A stretch of DNA of 64,000 bases, from NCBI GenBank assembly GCA_965277445.1, contig CBDICY010000032.1:2170001-2234000 (forward strand), given 5' to 3'. A program made the position numbers and the translations under genes. The first letter of the stretch is position 1. Each line of letters starts with the position of its first letter. Of the stretch, positions 26,876-34,951 are shown in pieces. The notes beneath the pieces were generated by a model. That model had not been told where the DNA came from, did no database searches, and was given only the letters and a program-made list of their open reading frames with translations. Source of the DNA: JAFMDF01 sp965277445. GTDB lineage: Bacteria; Bacteroidota; Bacteroidia; Chitinophagales; Saprospiraceae.

Positions 26876-27775
26876 ATGAAGCAGTTTCGTGGAACAGGTG
26901 TTGCCTTAGTCACTCCTTTTAGTAAGGGGCAAGTAGATTACGCAGATTTAGAGCGAATTATTGAATATAATATTAATGGCGGAGTAGATTATTTAGTTTC
27001 TTTAGGGACAACTGGAGAGGCCGTTAATTTGTCTGAAAAAGAATGTCAGAAAATATTAAGGTTTACAGCGAAAGTAGCGAATGGACGAGTTCCATTAGTT
27101 GCTGGACTTTTTGGAGACAATAATACTTTTCGATTGGTTAATCGCTTAAATAAATATGATTTAGAAGGATATGCTGCGGTTATGTCAGCGAGTCCACATT
27201 ATGTCAAACCTAATCAAGAGGGTATTTTTAGACATTTTATGGAAGTCGAAAAAGCGGCTCCATTACCGATTATTTTATATAATGTCCCAGGACGAACTTC
27301 TTCTAACATGACTGCGACTACTACCTTACGCTTGGCACATGCTAGTAATAAGTTTATTGCCATTAAAGAGGCATCGGGAGATATAGTGCAGGCAGCTAAA
27401 ATTATCAAAGATAGGCCAGATAATTTTCTAGTGATTTCTGGAGATGATCCAACGGCTTTAGGATTAATTGCATGTGGTGGAGATGGGGTGATTTCGGTTA
27501 TTGCCAATGCTTTTCCAACACAATTTTCGGAGATGATTCGAGCGGCCTTAAATGGCGATTTTGCTAGAGCAGCACAATTAAACCTGCAATTAATCAATGT
27601 ACACGACTGGTTATATGTAGATGGTAATCCAGTAGGCATTAAGGCAGCTTTACATATTTTAGGTTATTGCAATACCGATGTACGGCTACCATTAGCCGAA
27701 ATGTCTGAATCAAACTTTACTCAATTAAAAAAAGAAATAAATAATGCTTTAGCTCAAGAACTAGTTAAAGTATAA
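26876..27775 (+). CDS. dapA: 4-hydroxy-tetrahydrodipicolinate synthase
   Basis: This enzyme condenses pyruvate with aspartate semialdehyde, the first step committed to lysine and meso-diaminopimelate, hence to peptidoglycan. The 299-aa TIM barrel has GTGVALVTPF at the start, SLGTTGEAVNL, YNVPGRTSSNM (catalytic Tyr region), the Schiff-base lysine K164 in AIKEASGD, and GDDPTALGLIACGGDGVISV. It is coupled to the preceding DUF6913 gene. Confidence 0.97.
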   Translation: MKQFRGTGVALVTPFSKGQVDYADLERIIEYNINGGVDYLVSLGTTGEAVNLSEKECQKILRFTAKVANGRVPLVAGLFGDNNTFRLVNRLNKYDLEGYAAVMSASPHYVKPNQEGIFRHFMEVEKAAPLPIILYNVPGRTSSNMTATTTLRLAHASNKFIAIKEASGDIVQAAKIIKDRPDNFLVISGDDPTALGLIACGGDGVISVIANAFPTQFSEMIRAALNGDFARAAQLNLQLINVHDWLYVDGNPVGIKAALHILGYCNTDVRLPLAEMSESNFTQLKKEINNALAQELVKV

Positions 27776-27907
27776 ACGCTCTGACTTATTATAAACAAGT
27801 AACACTTGGCAAACAATGAAGGAACAACGGATGATTAAATTTCTAAGTTAATTTTTATTCATCGTTTATCGTTCATTATTTTTTAGCTAGTGTATAAACA
27901 AATTAGT

Positions 27908-29158
27908 ATGGATTTATTTGACAAGATTAAAGGTAATTTAGGGCCGCTTGGAAAATGGGCGGATGTTGCCGAAGGTTATTGGATTTTTCCAAGATTGGAA
28001 GGAGAATTATCAAGTAGAATGAAATTCAAAGGCAAAGAAATTGTTTGCTGGAGTATCAATAACTACCTAGGATTAGGAAACCATCCAGAAATCAGAAAGG
28101 TAGATGCAGATGCAGCCAAAGAATTTGGTTTAGCTTATCCAATGGGATCAAGAATGATGTCTGGAGATACAGATGAACACTATAAATTAGAGGCAGAATT
28201 AGCGAAGTTTGTTCAAAAAGAAGCAGCAGTATTAGTGAATTTTGGCTACCAAGGTATCATGTCTGCTATTGATTCAATGCTTGATCGTAAGGATGTCGTT
28301 GTGTATGATTCTGAATGTCATGCCTGTATTTTAGATGGGATGAGAATGAGTTTGGCAAAGCGAATCGTTTTTGATCATAATGATATTGCAGGGTTAGAAA
28401 AAGGCTTAAAAAGAGCGACTAGATTAACCGAAAAATCTGGTGGTGGTATTTTAGTTATTTCTGAAGGGGTATTTGGAATGCGTGGAGACCAAGGAAAATT
28501 ACGAGAAATCGTTGCCTTAAAGGAATATTACAATTTTCGATTATTGGTAGATGACGCGCATGGATTTGGTACGTTAGGGGCAACAGGTGCAGGCGCAGGA
28601 GAAGAGCAAGGGGTGCAAGATGAGATTGATGTTTATTTCTCTACGTTTGCTAAATCTATGGCAAGTATTGGCGCCTTCTTAGCAGGAGACAAGGATATTA
28701 TGCGTCACTTGAAGTATAATATGCGTTCGCAAGTATTTGCCAAAACGTTGATGATGCCATTGGTAAAAGGTGCGTTGAAGCGTTTGGAAATGCTGAAAGA
28801 TACTAGTCATAAAGATAAGTTATGGACAATTGTGAATGCTTTACAATCGGGCCTAAAAGAAAGAGGCCTAGACATTGGCAATACCAATAGTTGCGTCACG
28901 CCTGTGTATATGCACGGAAGCATGGACGAAGCCATGGAATTGGTACGAGATATGCGAGAAAATTATGGTATTTTCTGTTCGATGGTGATCTATCCAGTAA
29001 TACCTAAAGGCATGGTGATTCTTCGATTGATTCCTACTGCTTCGCATACTTTAGAAGATGTGGAATTAACGTTGGATGCTTTTGAAGCAATTGCGAAGAA
29101 ATTAAAAGACGGTTATTATAAAGCAGTTGAAGGAAAATATACAAGTCAGTTGGCTTAA
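27908..29158 (+). CDS. Alpha-oxoamine synthase (SPT / KBL-like PLP enzyme)
   Basis: This PLP-dependent acyl-CoA:amino-acid C-acyltransferase of the alpha-oxoamine synthase family is 416 aa from the ATG at 27908; a GTG at 27890 is possible but less likely. Seen are SINNYLGLGNHPE, YPMGSRMMSGD, the HGFG-type DDAHGFGTLGATGAG and the PLP lysine K249 in STFAKSMASIG. In Bacteroidota close relatives act as serine palmitoyltransferase-like enzymes making sphingoid bases, or as cysteate acyltransferase for sulfonolipids. BioF and Kbl are related alternatives; no biotin or threonine genes are adjacent. The exact amino-acid substrate cannot be read from sequence. Confidence 0.8.
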   Translation: MDLFDKIKGNLGPLGKWADVAEGYWIFPRLEGELSSRMKFKGKEIVCWSINNYLGLGNHPEIRKVDADAAKEFGLAYPMGSRMMSGDTDEHYKLEAELAKFVQKEAAVLVNFGYQGIMSAIDSMLDRKDVVVYDSECHACILDGMRMSLAKRIVFDHNDIAGLEKGLKRATRLTEKSGGGILVISEGVFGMRGDQGKLREIVALKEYYNFRLLVDDAHGFGTLGATGAGAGEEQGVQDEIDVYFSTFAKSMASIGAFLAGDKDIMRHLKYNMRSQVFAKTLMMPLVKGALKRLEMLKDTSHKDKLWTIVNALQSGLKERGLDIGNTNSCVTPVYMHGSMDEAMELVRDMRENYGIFCSMVIYPVIPKGMVILRLIPTASHTLEDVELTLDAFEAIAKKLKDGYYKAVEGKYTSQLA

Positions 29159-29185
29159 AGTCTAGTGACTGACTTATAGCCATAA

Positions 29186-29221
29186 AAAAATGGTGTGTTT
29201 CTTGCGAAGCACACCATTTTT
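29186..29221. terminator. Intrinsic terminator after the alpha-oxoamine synthase gene
   Basis: A 12-bp stem AAAAATGGTGTG / CACACCATTTTT with a 12-base loop lies 27 bp after the stop. Confidence 0.75.
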
Positions 29222-29316
29222 GCGTTTTGGGATTTAAAACGATTGAAGCGACTTAATAGCAACTTCATCGTTATCAATCATGGGGATATTATTTGATAAA
29301 ATCTGTTTGTTTTCTA

Positions 29317-31090
29317 TACATTCATGTTTCGCTGAAATCAAAATGAGAAAAAAACAATTGGTTCATTCCCAAGTAAGATTCAGGCGGAACTTTTAGTAAA
29401 TCAAGGATTTTCTGCTGAATTGGCTTTAAATCCTCTATTTTGACATAAATTTTATCTTCTATTGATACAATTGTTAAATGAATATTTTTAAAAGCACTTA
29501 AAATCATATTCGTTGTCGGTTTATCAGTAGCTCTTCCAGGGTTACCTGGATAAAGTTCTTTGAGTGATTGTTTTGTAGTTTTCAATTCCGACCGTACTTG
29601 GTACTGAATTAGACTAACATATTTTAAGGCTAATAGTAAAAGTCGAATTAACGCCTTTATTCTATTTGGTTTACCTAAATAAACAGGCATCAATGCGGTT
29701 ATTTTATTGAGTAGTTCATCGAATTTATGTTCGATTTTATATTCGTCTCGATAACATTCTACTACTTGAATAGTATTTAATCTTTCTTTGGGTGCATTAC
29801 AGGCATAGGCTCGCCAGCCTAATTTTTGTAAATGTTCCTCCTTAAGTGCTTCATTTAGTGAAATTTCAAGGTCAAAATGACTGATTTCTTTGATTCGTTC
29901 AGGTTTATCTTTATATTTTCTTACATTTTTAGTTTCTATATGCTCCTTAATTTTGACGCTAATGAAGTCGTTAACTCGATACTTCGTCAAGATTTTAGTA
30001 ACAGCGGTTTGAACGGCTTCTTTAGTATTTAGTTTTTTTCGCCCTTGGGAAGCTTCTAAAATAAGTGATAACTCATTTTGTGCCTTGCTTAAGCGATTTT
30101 CAAAACTGACTTGCTGACTTTTGGCATAAGTTGGAGAATAAACAATAATTCGTCTTTCTTCCCAGCAAATACCATTGATTTCATCTTCGATTTGTTCTAT
30201 TTGCTCAAAGGCTTGAGCTCTAAGAATTACCTGTCTTTGTTTATCTTTTGTCGTTATTGGAATTAATTTTTTAGGTTTTTGCGCTAGATAATCAGCTAGT
30301 TGACTTGGAGTACATTGTTTTTTACTCAAAGGCGTCAAATAATACTGATTGTTAAGCTGTAAAAAACTCCTTATGACTAAACTTCCCATTTTTGCATCTC
30401 CTACAAATAATTGATGTAACAAATGTAAATTAGTCATTAACTCCTTGATAACTGGTAAATACAATACATCATCGGCTGTATTGCCTGGAACCGTAACTGA
30501 AAACAAGGGCATGGCTAAAGGATCTAAAGTAGCTACCATCGTTTTCAATTGAGGTAAATCCGACCGATGTTGTTTTGAATGTCCGAATTGAAAGTTTCCC
30601 GATGCTTTTCGATGCGATTGAGTAATCATCGCATCTAATCGAATAGCTTCGGATGTTAAATTAAGATCGTACACGTTAATTAGTCGTTGATTATGAGCAT
30701 GTTCAAACTTAACCCACTTATCATCGTCTGAATATCTGTCTAATAAAGCGCCTAATTTATCATCCGTAAAATCTTTACTGGTCATACTTGGACTATTCAT
30801 GCAATATTGCAACGTGATTAGTCGCTGAGCCGCCCATGTTTCTACATGACTGATTCGGTGGTCACTACAAGACAACACATATGTCAAAAATCCAACGGTG
30901 ACTTTCCCACCGCTTATCCCTTTCCAGTTCCCATGGTCTGGAAAATATTGGTCTAGATATTTGATTAAATCACTCTCTTCAAATTTTCTTACCAATACGG
31001 GAATATCGTCTACTCGCTCTGTTTTTGTTTGCATGCTGCGAGTTTACGAATTTATTTTTTATTTTTTCATTTCAGCGAAACGTGAATATA
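29317..31090 (-). mobile_element. IS1634-like insertion sequence
   Basis: The inverted ends TA(C/T)ATTCA(T/C)GTTTCGCTGAAAT are about 22 bp and enclose one transposase gene. No clean target duplication is visible. The right end lies inside the glycine-rich gene at 31067-32074 and supplies its last seven codons. The left flank, read on the minus strand, continues RKQTDFIK-stop, which would be the displaced native C-terminus of that gene. Confidence 0.75.
29322..31034 (-). CDS. IS1634-family transposase
   Basis: The 570-aa transposase shows KVTVGFLTYVLSCSDHR near residue 44, a DDE core beginning at LDAMITQSHRK, VGDAKMGS, and the Y-(2)-E-Y-K-I-E-H signature CYRDEYKIEHKFDELL near residue 430. The reading frame is intact and its stop codon overlaps the left terminal repeat. 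The assignment to IS1634 rests on length and motif layout. Confidence 0.82.
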   Translation of the reverse strand: MQTKTERVDDIPVLVRKFEESDLIKYLDQYFPDHGNWKGISGGKVTVGFLTYVLSCSDHRISHVETWAAQRLITLQYCMNSPSMTSKDFTDDKLGALLDRYSDDDKWVKFEHAHNQRLINVYDLNLTSEAIRLDAMITQSHRKASGNFQFGHSKQHRSDLPQLKTMVATLDPLAMPLFSVTVPGNTADDVLYLPVIKELMTNLHLLHQLFVGDAKMGSLVIRSFLQLNNQYYLTPLSKKQCTPSQLADYLAQKPKKLIPITTKDKQRQVILRAQAFEQIEQIEDEINGICWEERRIIVYSPTYAKSQQVSFENRLSKAQNELSLILEASQGRKKLNTKEAVQTAVTKILTKYRVNDFISVKIKEHIETKNVRKYKDKPERIKEISHFDLEISLNEALKEEHLQKLGWRAYACNAPKERLNTIQVVECYRDEYKIEHKFDELLNKITALMPVYLGKPNRIKALIRLLLLALKYVSLIQYQVRSELKTTKQSLKELYPGNPGRATDKPTTNMILSAFKNIHLTIVSIEDKIYVKIEDLKPIQQKILDLLKVPPESYLGMNQLFFSHFDFSET

Positions 31091-32074
31091 CAGGAAAATG
31101 ATGCCTAAATTTAGGACTAATAAGCCGAAGATGATTAGCCCCCATTGAGACATGGTTGGGATAGGGGCTGTTACTGCTGCTGGGCTTGCAGTATAACATA
31201 CTAAAAGTTGCCCATGAATAGACTCTACAGCTGAAGAAGGATTTCCAGCAACTTGATTAACAACAGGCGTAGTTCCGGGAGGTAAAAAAGAAGTACCGCC
31301 TTGGCCACCAACATCGGTACCTAAAGCATTCCCTCCAATATAACCACCACCACCACCGCCAGCTCCATTTATGTCTTCTTCTTCTCCTTCTCCGCCGCCA
31401 CCATAACCACCTGGCCCACCTTCTCCACCATCTCCTATACCTAAACCACCACCTGCACCACCTGCGATGATACTCTGCCCTCCATGAGCTTGTCTAACTT
31501 CGGTATCATCTGCCCCATCAGTAGAAATACCAGCGCCAGCGCCCCCTTGTAGAGCTGTTCCTCCATTAGCTGCTCCTGTCGTTACAAAAGCTTGACTAGA
31601 TTGACCAGGACCTCCACTTCCTCTTCCGCCTCCGCCACCTACAGCTATTAATAAGTTAGCAAGCGTAACACTTCCTCTAAAAACGAAGGTGCCACCACCA
31701 CCGCCACCGCCACTACAACAGTTACCACCAAAAAATCCTGAATCAGACCCTACTATTCCTTTCCCGCCTACTAATATCGTTAGCGTCTCTCCTGGAGTTA
31801 CGGTATAAGTAGCGCCTAGAACACCGCCTGCTCCTCCACCTCCTCCATTTCCATTAAAGCCATCATTTCCACCTCCTGATGCACCAGCACCAACAATAGT
31901 GAGTTGAGTTACATTGGCAGGAACAACAAAAGTTTGAAGTGCTCCAGTATGGTCAAATGTTTGAGTCGTTGTCCCTGCTGGGCAAGTAAAATGGTTAGCA
32001 ATTTGACCATTAACAATGGTTGCTAAGCAAAGACTAAATAAACTAAACAATAAGTAAGTAATTTTATTCATCAC
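31067..32074 (-). CDS. Glycine-rich secreted protein with IPTMSQWG tail, 3' end altered by IS
   Basis: The 335-aa protein has a signal peptide (residues 1-23), a domain starting FTCPAGTTTQTFDHTGALQTFVVPANVTQLTI, long GGGG-rich stretches (about residues 70-260) and a C-terminal IPTMSQWGLIIFGLLVLNLG plus hydrophobic segment. The tail resembles the IPTL-CTERM class of sorting signals (motif, membrane helix, short tail), so surface anchoring or exosortase-like processing is likely. The last seven residues (YIHVSLK) are encoded by the end of the adjacent IS; the native tail appears to have been RKQTDFIK. It is a tandem paralogue of the next gene. Confidence 0.75.
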   Translation of the reverse strand: MMNKITYLLFSLFSLCLATIVNGQIANHFTCPAGTTTQTFDHTGALQTFVVPANVTQLTIVGAGASGGGNDGFNGNGGGGGAGGVLGATYTVTPGETLTILVGGKGIVGSDSGFFGGNCCSGGGGGGGTFVFRGSVTLANLLIAVGGGGGRGSGGPGQSSQAFVTTGAANGGTALQGGAGAGISTDGADDTEVRQAHGGQSIIAGGAGGGLGIGDGGEGGPGGYGGGGEGEEEDINGAGGGGGGYIGGNALGTDVGGQGGTSFLPPGTTPVVNQVAGNPSSAVESIHGQLLVCYTASPAAVTAPIPTMSQWGLIIFGLLVLNLGIIFLYIHVSLK

Positions 32075-32196
32075 TTTTAATGGTTGATTTTTTTAGAATA
32101 AATTTGATTATATTTTATTCTCTATCGTTCACCACAACCCCCATATTTTAGCCACTAAAAGCGGCGTTTTCATAAAGTGTATGGTAGAGGAATATT

Positions 32197-33177
32197 TTAA
32201 ACTGCTTGTTGCTTATTAACAAAAACAAGCCCTAAATTCAAGACTAATAAGCCGAAAATTATTAAACCCCATTGGTTCATGGTAGGAATAGGTGCCTGAG
32301 GTGCTGCATAGGCAATTACTACTTGACCATTACGCTCGTTATTTCCACTTACAGGGTTTCCGCTTGCATTAAAAAAAAGTTGAGATCCTCTTACATTATC
32401 TAAGAAGTTGAATCCCCCCGTAGAGGCATCTCCCCCAAGTGTAGGGCCTCCTTCTCCGCCGCTATAACCGCCGCCACCGCCGCCGCCATCACTAGCTGCG
32501 CTAGATTCTCCCTCTCCACCACCGCCATAACCACCTGAAACTCCACTTCCTCCAGTTCCTCCTGCGCCATTTCCTGGGGCTATTATCATTTTTCCTCCGA
32601 TAGCGTTTGCACCCATATTTGTCCCATCCAGGGTAATTCCAGCACCTCCAGCACCGCCACCTGCAGCACCTCCACTAGAAAGGTCTCCAGGTTGTTGGAC
32701 GAGCAAATCACTACTTCCTCCTGTTTTGCCATTTCCACCACCGCCACCGCCACCGCTGACTAATAATAAGTTCGCAAGAGACACAGTTCCTTTGAATACA
32801 AAAGAGCCGCCGCCGCCGCCGCCGCCCTTAAGTAATGCGCCGATGGTATTTCCAGGATCACCAGCTTCTCCTACTAGCATAGTTAACGTTTCGCCTGGAG
32901 TTACTGCAAATCGCCCTCCAATAACACCTCCTGAACCTCCTGAATTAGATTTGACACCACCAGCAAAAGTATTACCACCAGTAGCGCCTGCACTATATAT
33001 GGTCAATTCAGTTATGCCAGCGGGAACAGTAAAGGTCTGTAAGCCACCTGTATGATTAAACGTTTGTGAAGCCATACTAGCAGATGGAGTAAAATGCGCA
33101 GATATTTGAGCACTAACTAAAAAAGGTACTGCCAAAAAACAGCACATCAATAAAAAGGAAAATTTAATTAATTTCAT
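32197..33177 (-). CDS. Glycine-rich secreted protein with IPTMNQWG tail
   Basis: This 326-aa paralogue of the downstream gene has a signal peptide (residues 1-23, cleaved after VSA), the N-terminal motif FTPSASMASQTFNHTGGLQTFTVPAGITELTIYSAG, extended Gly-rich repeats and C-terminal IPTMNQWGLIIFGLLVLNLG followed by VFVNKQQAV. It is probably a cell-surface or matrix structural protein. The spacing of 122 bp and identical architecture point to tandem duplication. GC is locally higher because of the GGN codons. Confidence 0.77.
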   Translation of the reverse strand: MKLIKFSFLLMCCFLAVPFLVSAQISAHFTPSASMASQTFNHTGGLQTFTVPAGITELTIYSAGATGGNTFAGGVKSNSGGSGGVIGGRFAVTPGETLTMLVGEAGDPGNTIGALLKGGGGGGGSFVFKGTVSLANLLLVSGGGGGGGNGKTGGSSDLLVQQPGDLSSGGAAGGGAGGAGITLDGTNMGANAIGGKMIIAPGNGAGGTGGSGVSGGYGGGGEGESSAASDGGGGGGGYSGGEGGPTLGGDASTGGFNFLDNVRGSQLFFNASGNPVSGNNERNGQVVIAYAAPQAPIPTMNQWGLIIFGLLVLNLGLVFVNKQQAV

Positions 33178-33493
33178 GGTTACTAAATTGTTGTTAAGTA
33201 TGGGGTTATCCCATTTGTTTAGAGATTATAATTTATTGTTGATTGGATATGGCTATGCTAATAACAAAAGCAGCCTGTCCTTTACCAACAGATATTTTAA
33301 GGTTAAATAGTATATTATTTAAGCGTGGGAGGTTATACTTAAATCAGGTAAGTGTTGTGAAATCGGTGAATGGAGTAACTAAGAGAGTTGTTGGAGTTTG
33401 TGTTTAATCTACATACAAAGGTAAATTAAAAACAAATAAATTTCAAGATTATTTCTATTCCATATCTGCCATTTATACCCTGTAAATGGTATT
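33178..33493. promoter_or_regulatory. Upstream region of the glycine-rich pair
   Basis: This gene-free stretch contains one promoter-like site on the minus strand: TTG at 33444-33446, 20 bases, then TACCTTTG (33416-33423), matching the -33/-7 pattern and leaving a leader of about 240 bases. I see nothing else. Confidence 0.35.
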
Positions 33494-33903
33494 TTATCTC
33501 AATTTTAGGCGCTTTAACACTTCCATTGGGCTTTCGCCATGTGTAGCTAAAAAACTTTATTAAAATAATAAACGTTTTGATAACCGACTCTTCCCGCTAC
33601 TTCTTGTACCGTAAGGTATTTTTTACTTTCAATAAATTCCATCGCTTTTTTTAGTCGATAACTCCTAATAAATTGATTAGGAGATTGACCAATAGTTTCT
33701 TTTATTTTTCTATATAATTGTCTTTCACTTATCGTCATTGCTTTTGCTAAATACTGGTTGTCTAAAGTGAGAGCATCCAAGTTTGTAGCGATTATTTCTT
33801 CTATTTTTTTATCCAGCTGTGTTCTGAAGTCATTGCTGATTATATCTAAAGTAGAGGTCGCAATTTGCGACCTCTTTTCTTTGGGGTCTGTATAAGGAGC
33901 TAA
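33494..33903 (-). pseudogene. AraC-type output domain remnant, truncated and frameshifted
   Basis: One frame encodes TSTLDIISNDFRTQLDKKIEEII, a linker, and an AraC HTH (AKAMTISERQLYRKIKETIG...SPNQFIRSYRLKKAM...VQEVAGRVGY) but hits a stop right after YFNKVF. The missing end, THGESPMEVLKRLKLR-stop, is present in the next frame. One extra T in the run of six T's (minus strand) at the break would join them. The 5' side begins directly at the stop of the CAP gene, with no start or sensor domain. It is therefore the tail of a lost hybrid kinase or regulator, or a sequencing indel on a short gene. Confidence 0.75.
33853..33875. terminator. Perfect hairpin downstream of the CAP gene
   Basis: AGAGGTCGCAATTTGCGACCTCT folds into a near-perfect stem about 28 bp past the CAP-gene stop. 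A T-run (TTTTCTTT) follows on the plus strand only, so it is best as a plus-strand terminator or a 3'-end stabiliser of the minus transcript. Confidence 0.5.
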
Positions 33904-34431
33904 TTAATTACTATACTTACAAACGACGTTATTACCTGCTACTGCACAACCCACCTTCTTCAACGTCGGATCAATAATATTTTTGTAATGTCCACAAGTA
34001 AAATAAACTTGTTTATTTTTGAAGTAGTCACAACCGTTATATCCACCAGCCCCGTTAAAGGCCTGTTTTTCGGTTTCCCATGCTTTTACGCCATCATCTG
34101 CACTACCAGAACCCGTGTAGATATTTTCCCAGCCACCTTTTGGATCATGTCCGCTAGCTCCATTTTTAAGTGCATTGGCCCAATCTTGCGCACCTTTTGC
34201 TAATTTGCTGTCCCAAGTAAGCGGAGAAGGGATTTCTTTTAAAGTGACTTTTACTTGTTTAATCCCATTCTGATTACCAGATTTATCATAGGTAGGTTGA
34301 TATTGAATAGCGGTAAATTCAATCTCACCAGCCTCCGAACGAACTCTATTATGTTCAGCTAAACCAGCTTGTCCTAACGCTATGGTAAGTGTGATTAAAG
34401 AAAAACAAAGGCTACAAATTAATTTTTTCAT
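33904..34431 (-). CDS. Secreted CAP-domain (SCP/PR-1) protein
   Basis: The 175-aa protein has a signal peptide (about residues 1-20) and a CAP fold: EHNRVRSEAG at the start of the domain, PLTWDSKLAKGAQDWANAL, SGHD, GGWENIYTG, AVxxW-type DGVKAWETEKQ, CGHYKNIIDPTLKKVGCAVA and VVCKYSN at the end. The conserved His and Glu of the CAP cavity are present (H of GHD, E of WENIY, H of GHYKNI). It is secreted to the periplasm or medium; the substrate is unknown. Its upstream region holds four helically phased repeats (34852-34932) that may bind a regulator. Confidence 0.87.
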   Translation of the reverse strand: MKKLICSLCFSLITLTIALGQAGLAEHNRVRSEAGEIEFTAIQYQPTYDKSGNQNGIKQVKVTLKEIPSPLTWDSKLAKGAQDWANALKNGASGHDPKGGWENIYTGSGSADDGVKAWETEKQAFNGAGGYNGCDYFKNKQVYFTCGHYKNIIDPTLKKVGCAVAGNNVVCKYSN

Positions 34432-34851
34432 AATTTTTGGAATTAATTGAAGAATGTGATGTCAATCAGTTTATTGATTGACTGAAGTTTGAAAAAAGAT
34501 ACCTATGCTTATTTTAGTAGGCGATAGGCGATTATTCTTTTCTCGCTTTATTGAGTAATGACTAATATTGTTAGGTAAAAGGACTGTCCCTACACTATGA
34601 AACACTATGCTTTGATAGTACAGGGCAGTCAGTATTTTGTATTGTCATCTGATTTGATAACTAATAGGAATAGGATTGAAGAACTAGTGTTATTACAAAT
34701 AGCTAGTTCATTTAGGTAAGCAAGAAAATTGTTTTATTGAAAGAGAGGTATATCTTCTTGAGAAGTTGTTCTAATTTAAATAACTTTATTAAAAGAGTGA
34801 TAAGCGTAATTAAAAATGTTGATGCAAATATGCAGTATCAAAAGGGATTAT
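34432..34851. other. Gene-free leader region of the CAP gene
   Basis: It is AT-rich with no coding capacity that I can support and no clear terminator. It presumably contains the CAP-gene promoter, but I found no exact TAnnTTTG match. Confidence 0.4.
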
Positions 34852-34932
34852 TTCCGACAAAAATGGGGGCAAATCCGACAATATGCAGAAAGTAGCAGCT
34901 AAATCCGACAAAAAGGAGTGCAAATCCGACAA
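34852..34932. repeat. Four phased copies of a TCCGACAA motif
   Basis: The motif (A/T)TCCGACAA occurs with its CCGAC core at 34854, 34875, 34905 and 34926, at spacings of 21, 30 and 21 bases, that is about 2, 3 and 2 helical turns. It lies between the hybrid kinase stop (34952) and the CAP gene, upstream of the latter. The regular helical phase suggests an array of binding sites for a dimeric or AraC-type regulator. Confidence 0.6.
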
Positions 34933-34951
34933 AGTGGGTATTGGATATTTT

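Noticed and set aside
32726..33055. Proline-rich plus-strand open frame opposite the glycine-rich gene
   Set aside because: Pro codons are the complement of Gly codons; it is a shadow frame with no independent support.
31300..33060. GGN/CCN-rich periodic DNA as a tandem-repeat or CRISPR-like array
   Set aside because: It is explained by glycine codons of two secreted proteins in a continuous frame.
34852..34932. The repeated TCCGACAA units as a CRISPR array
   Set aside because: Repeats are only ~9 bases and spacers 12-21 bases of uneven length; there are no cas genes nearby.
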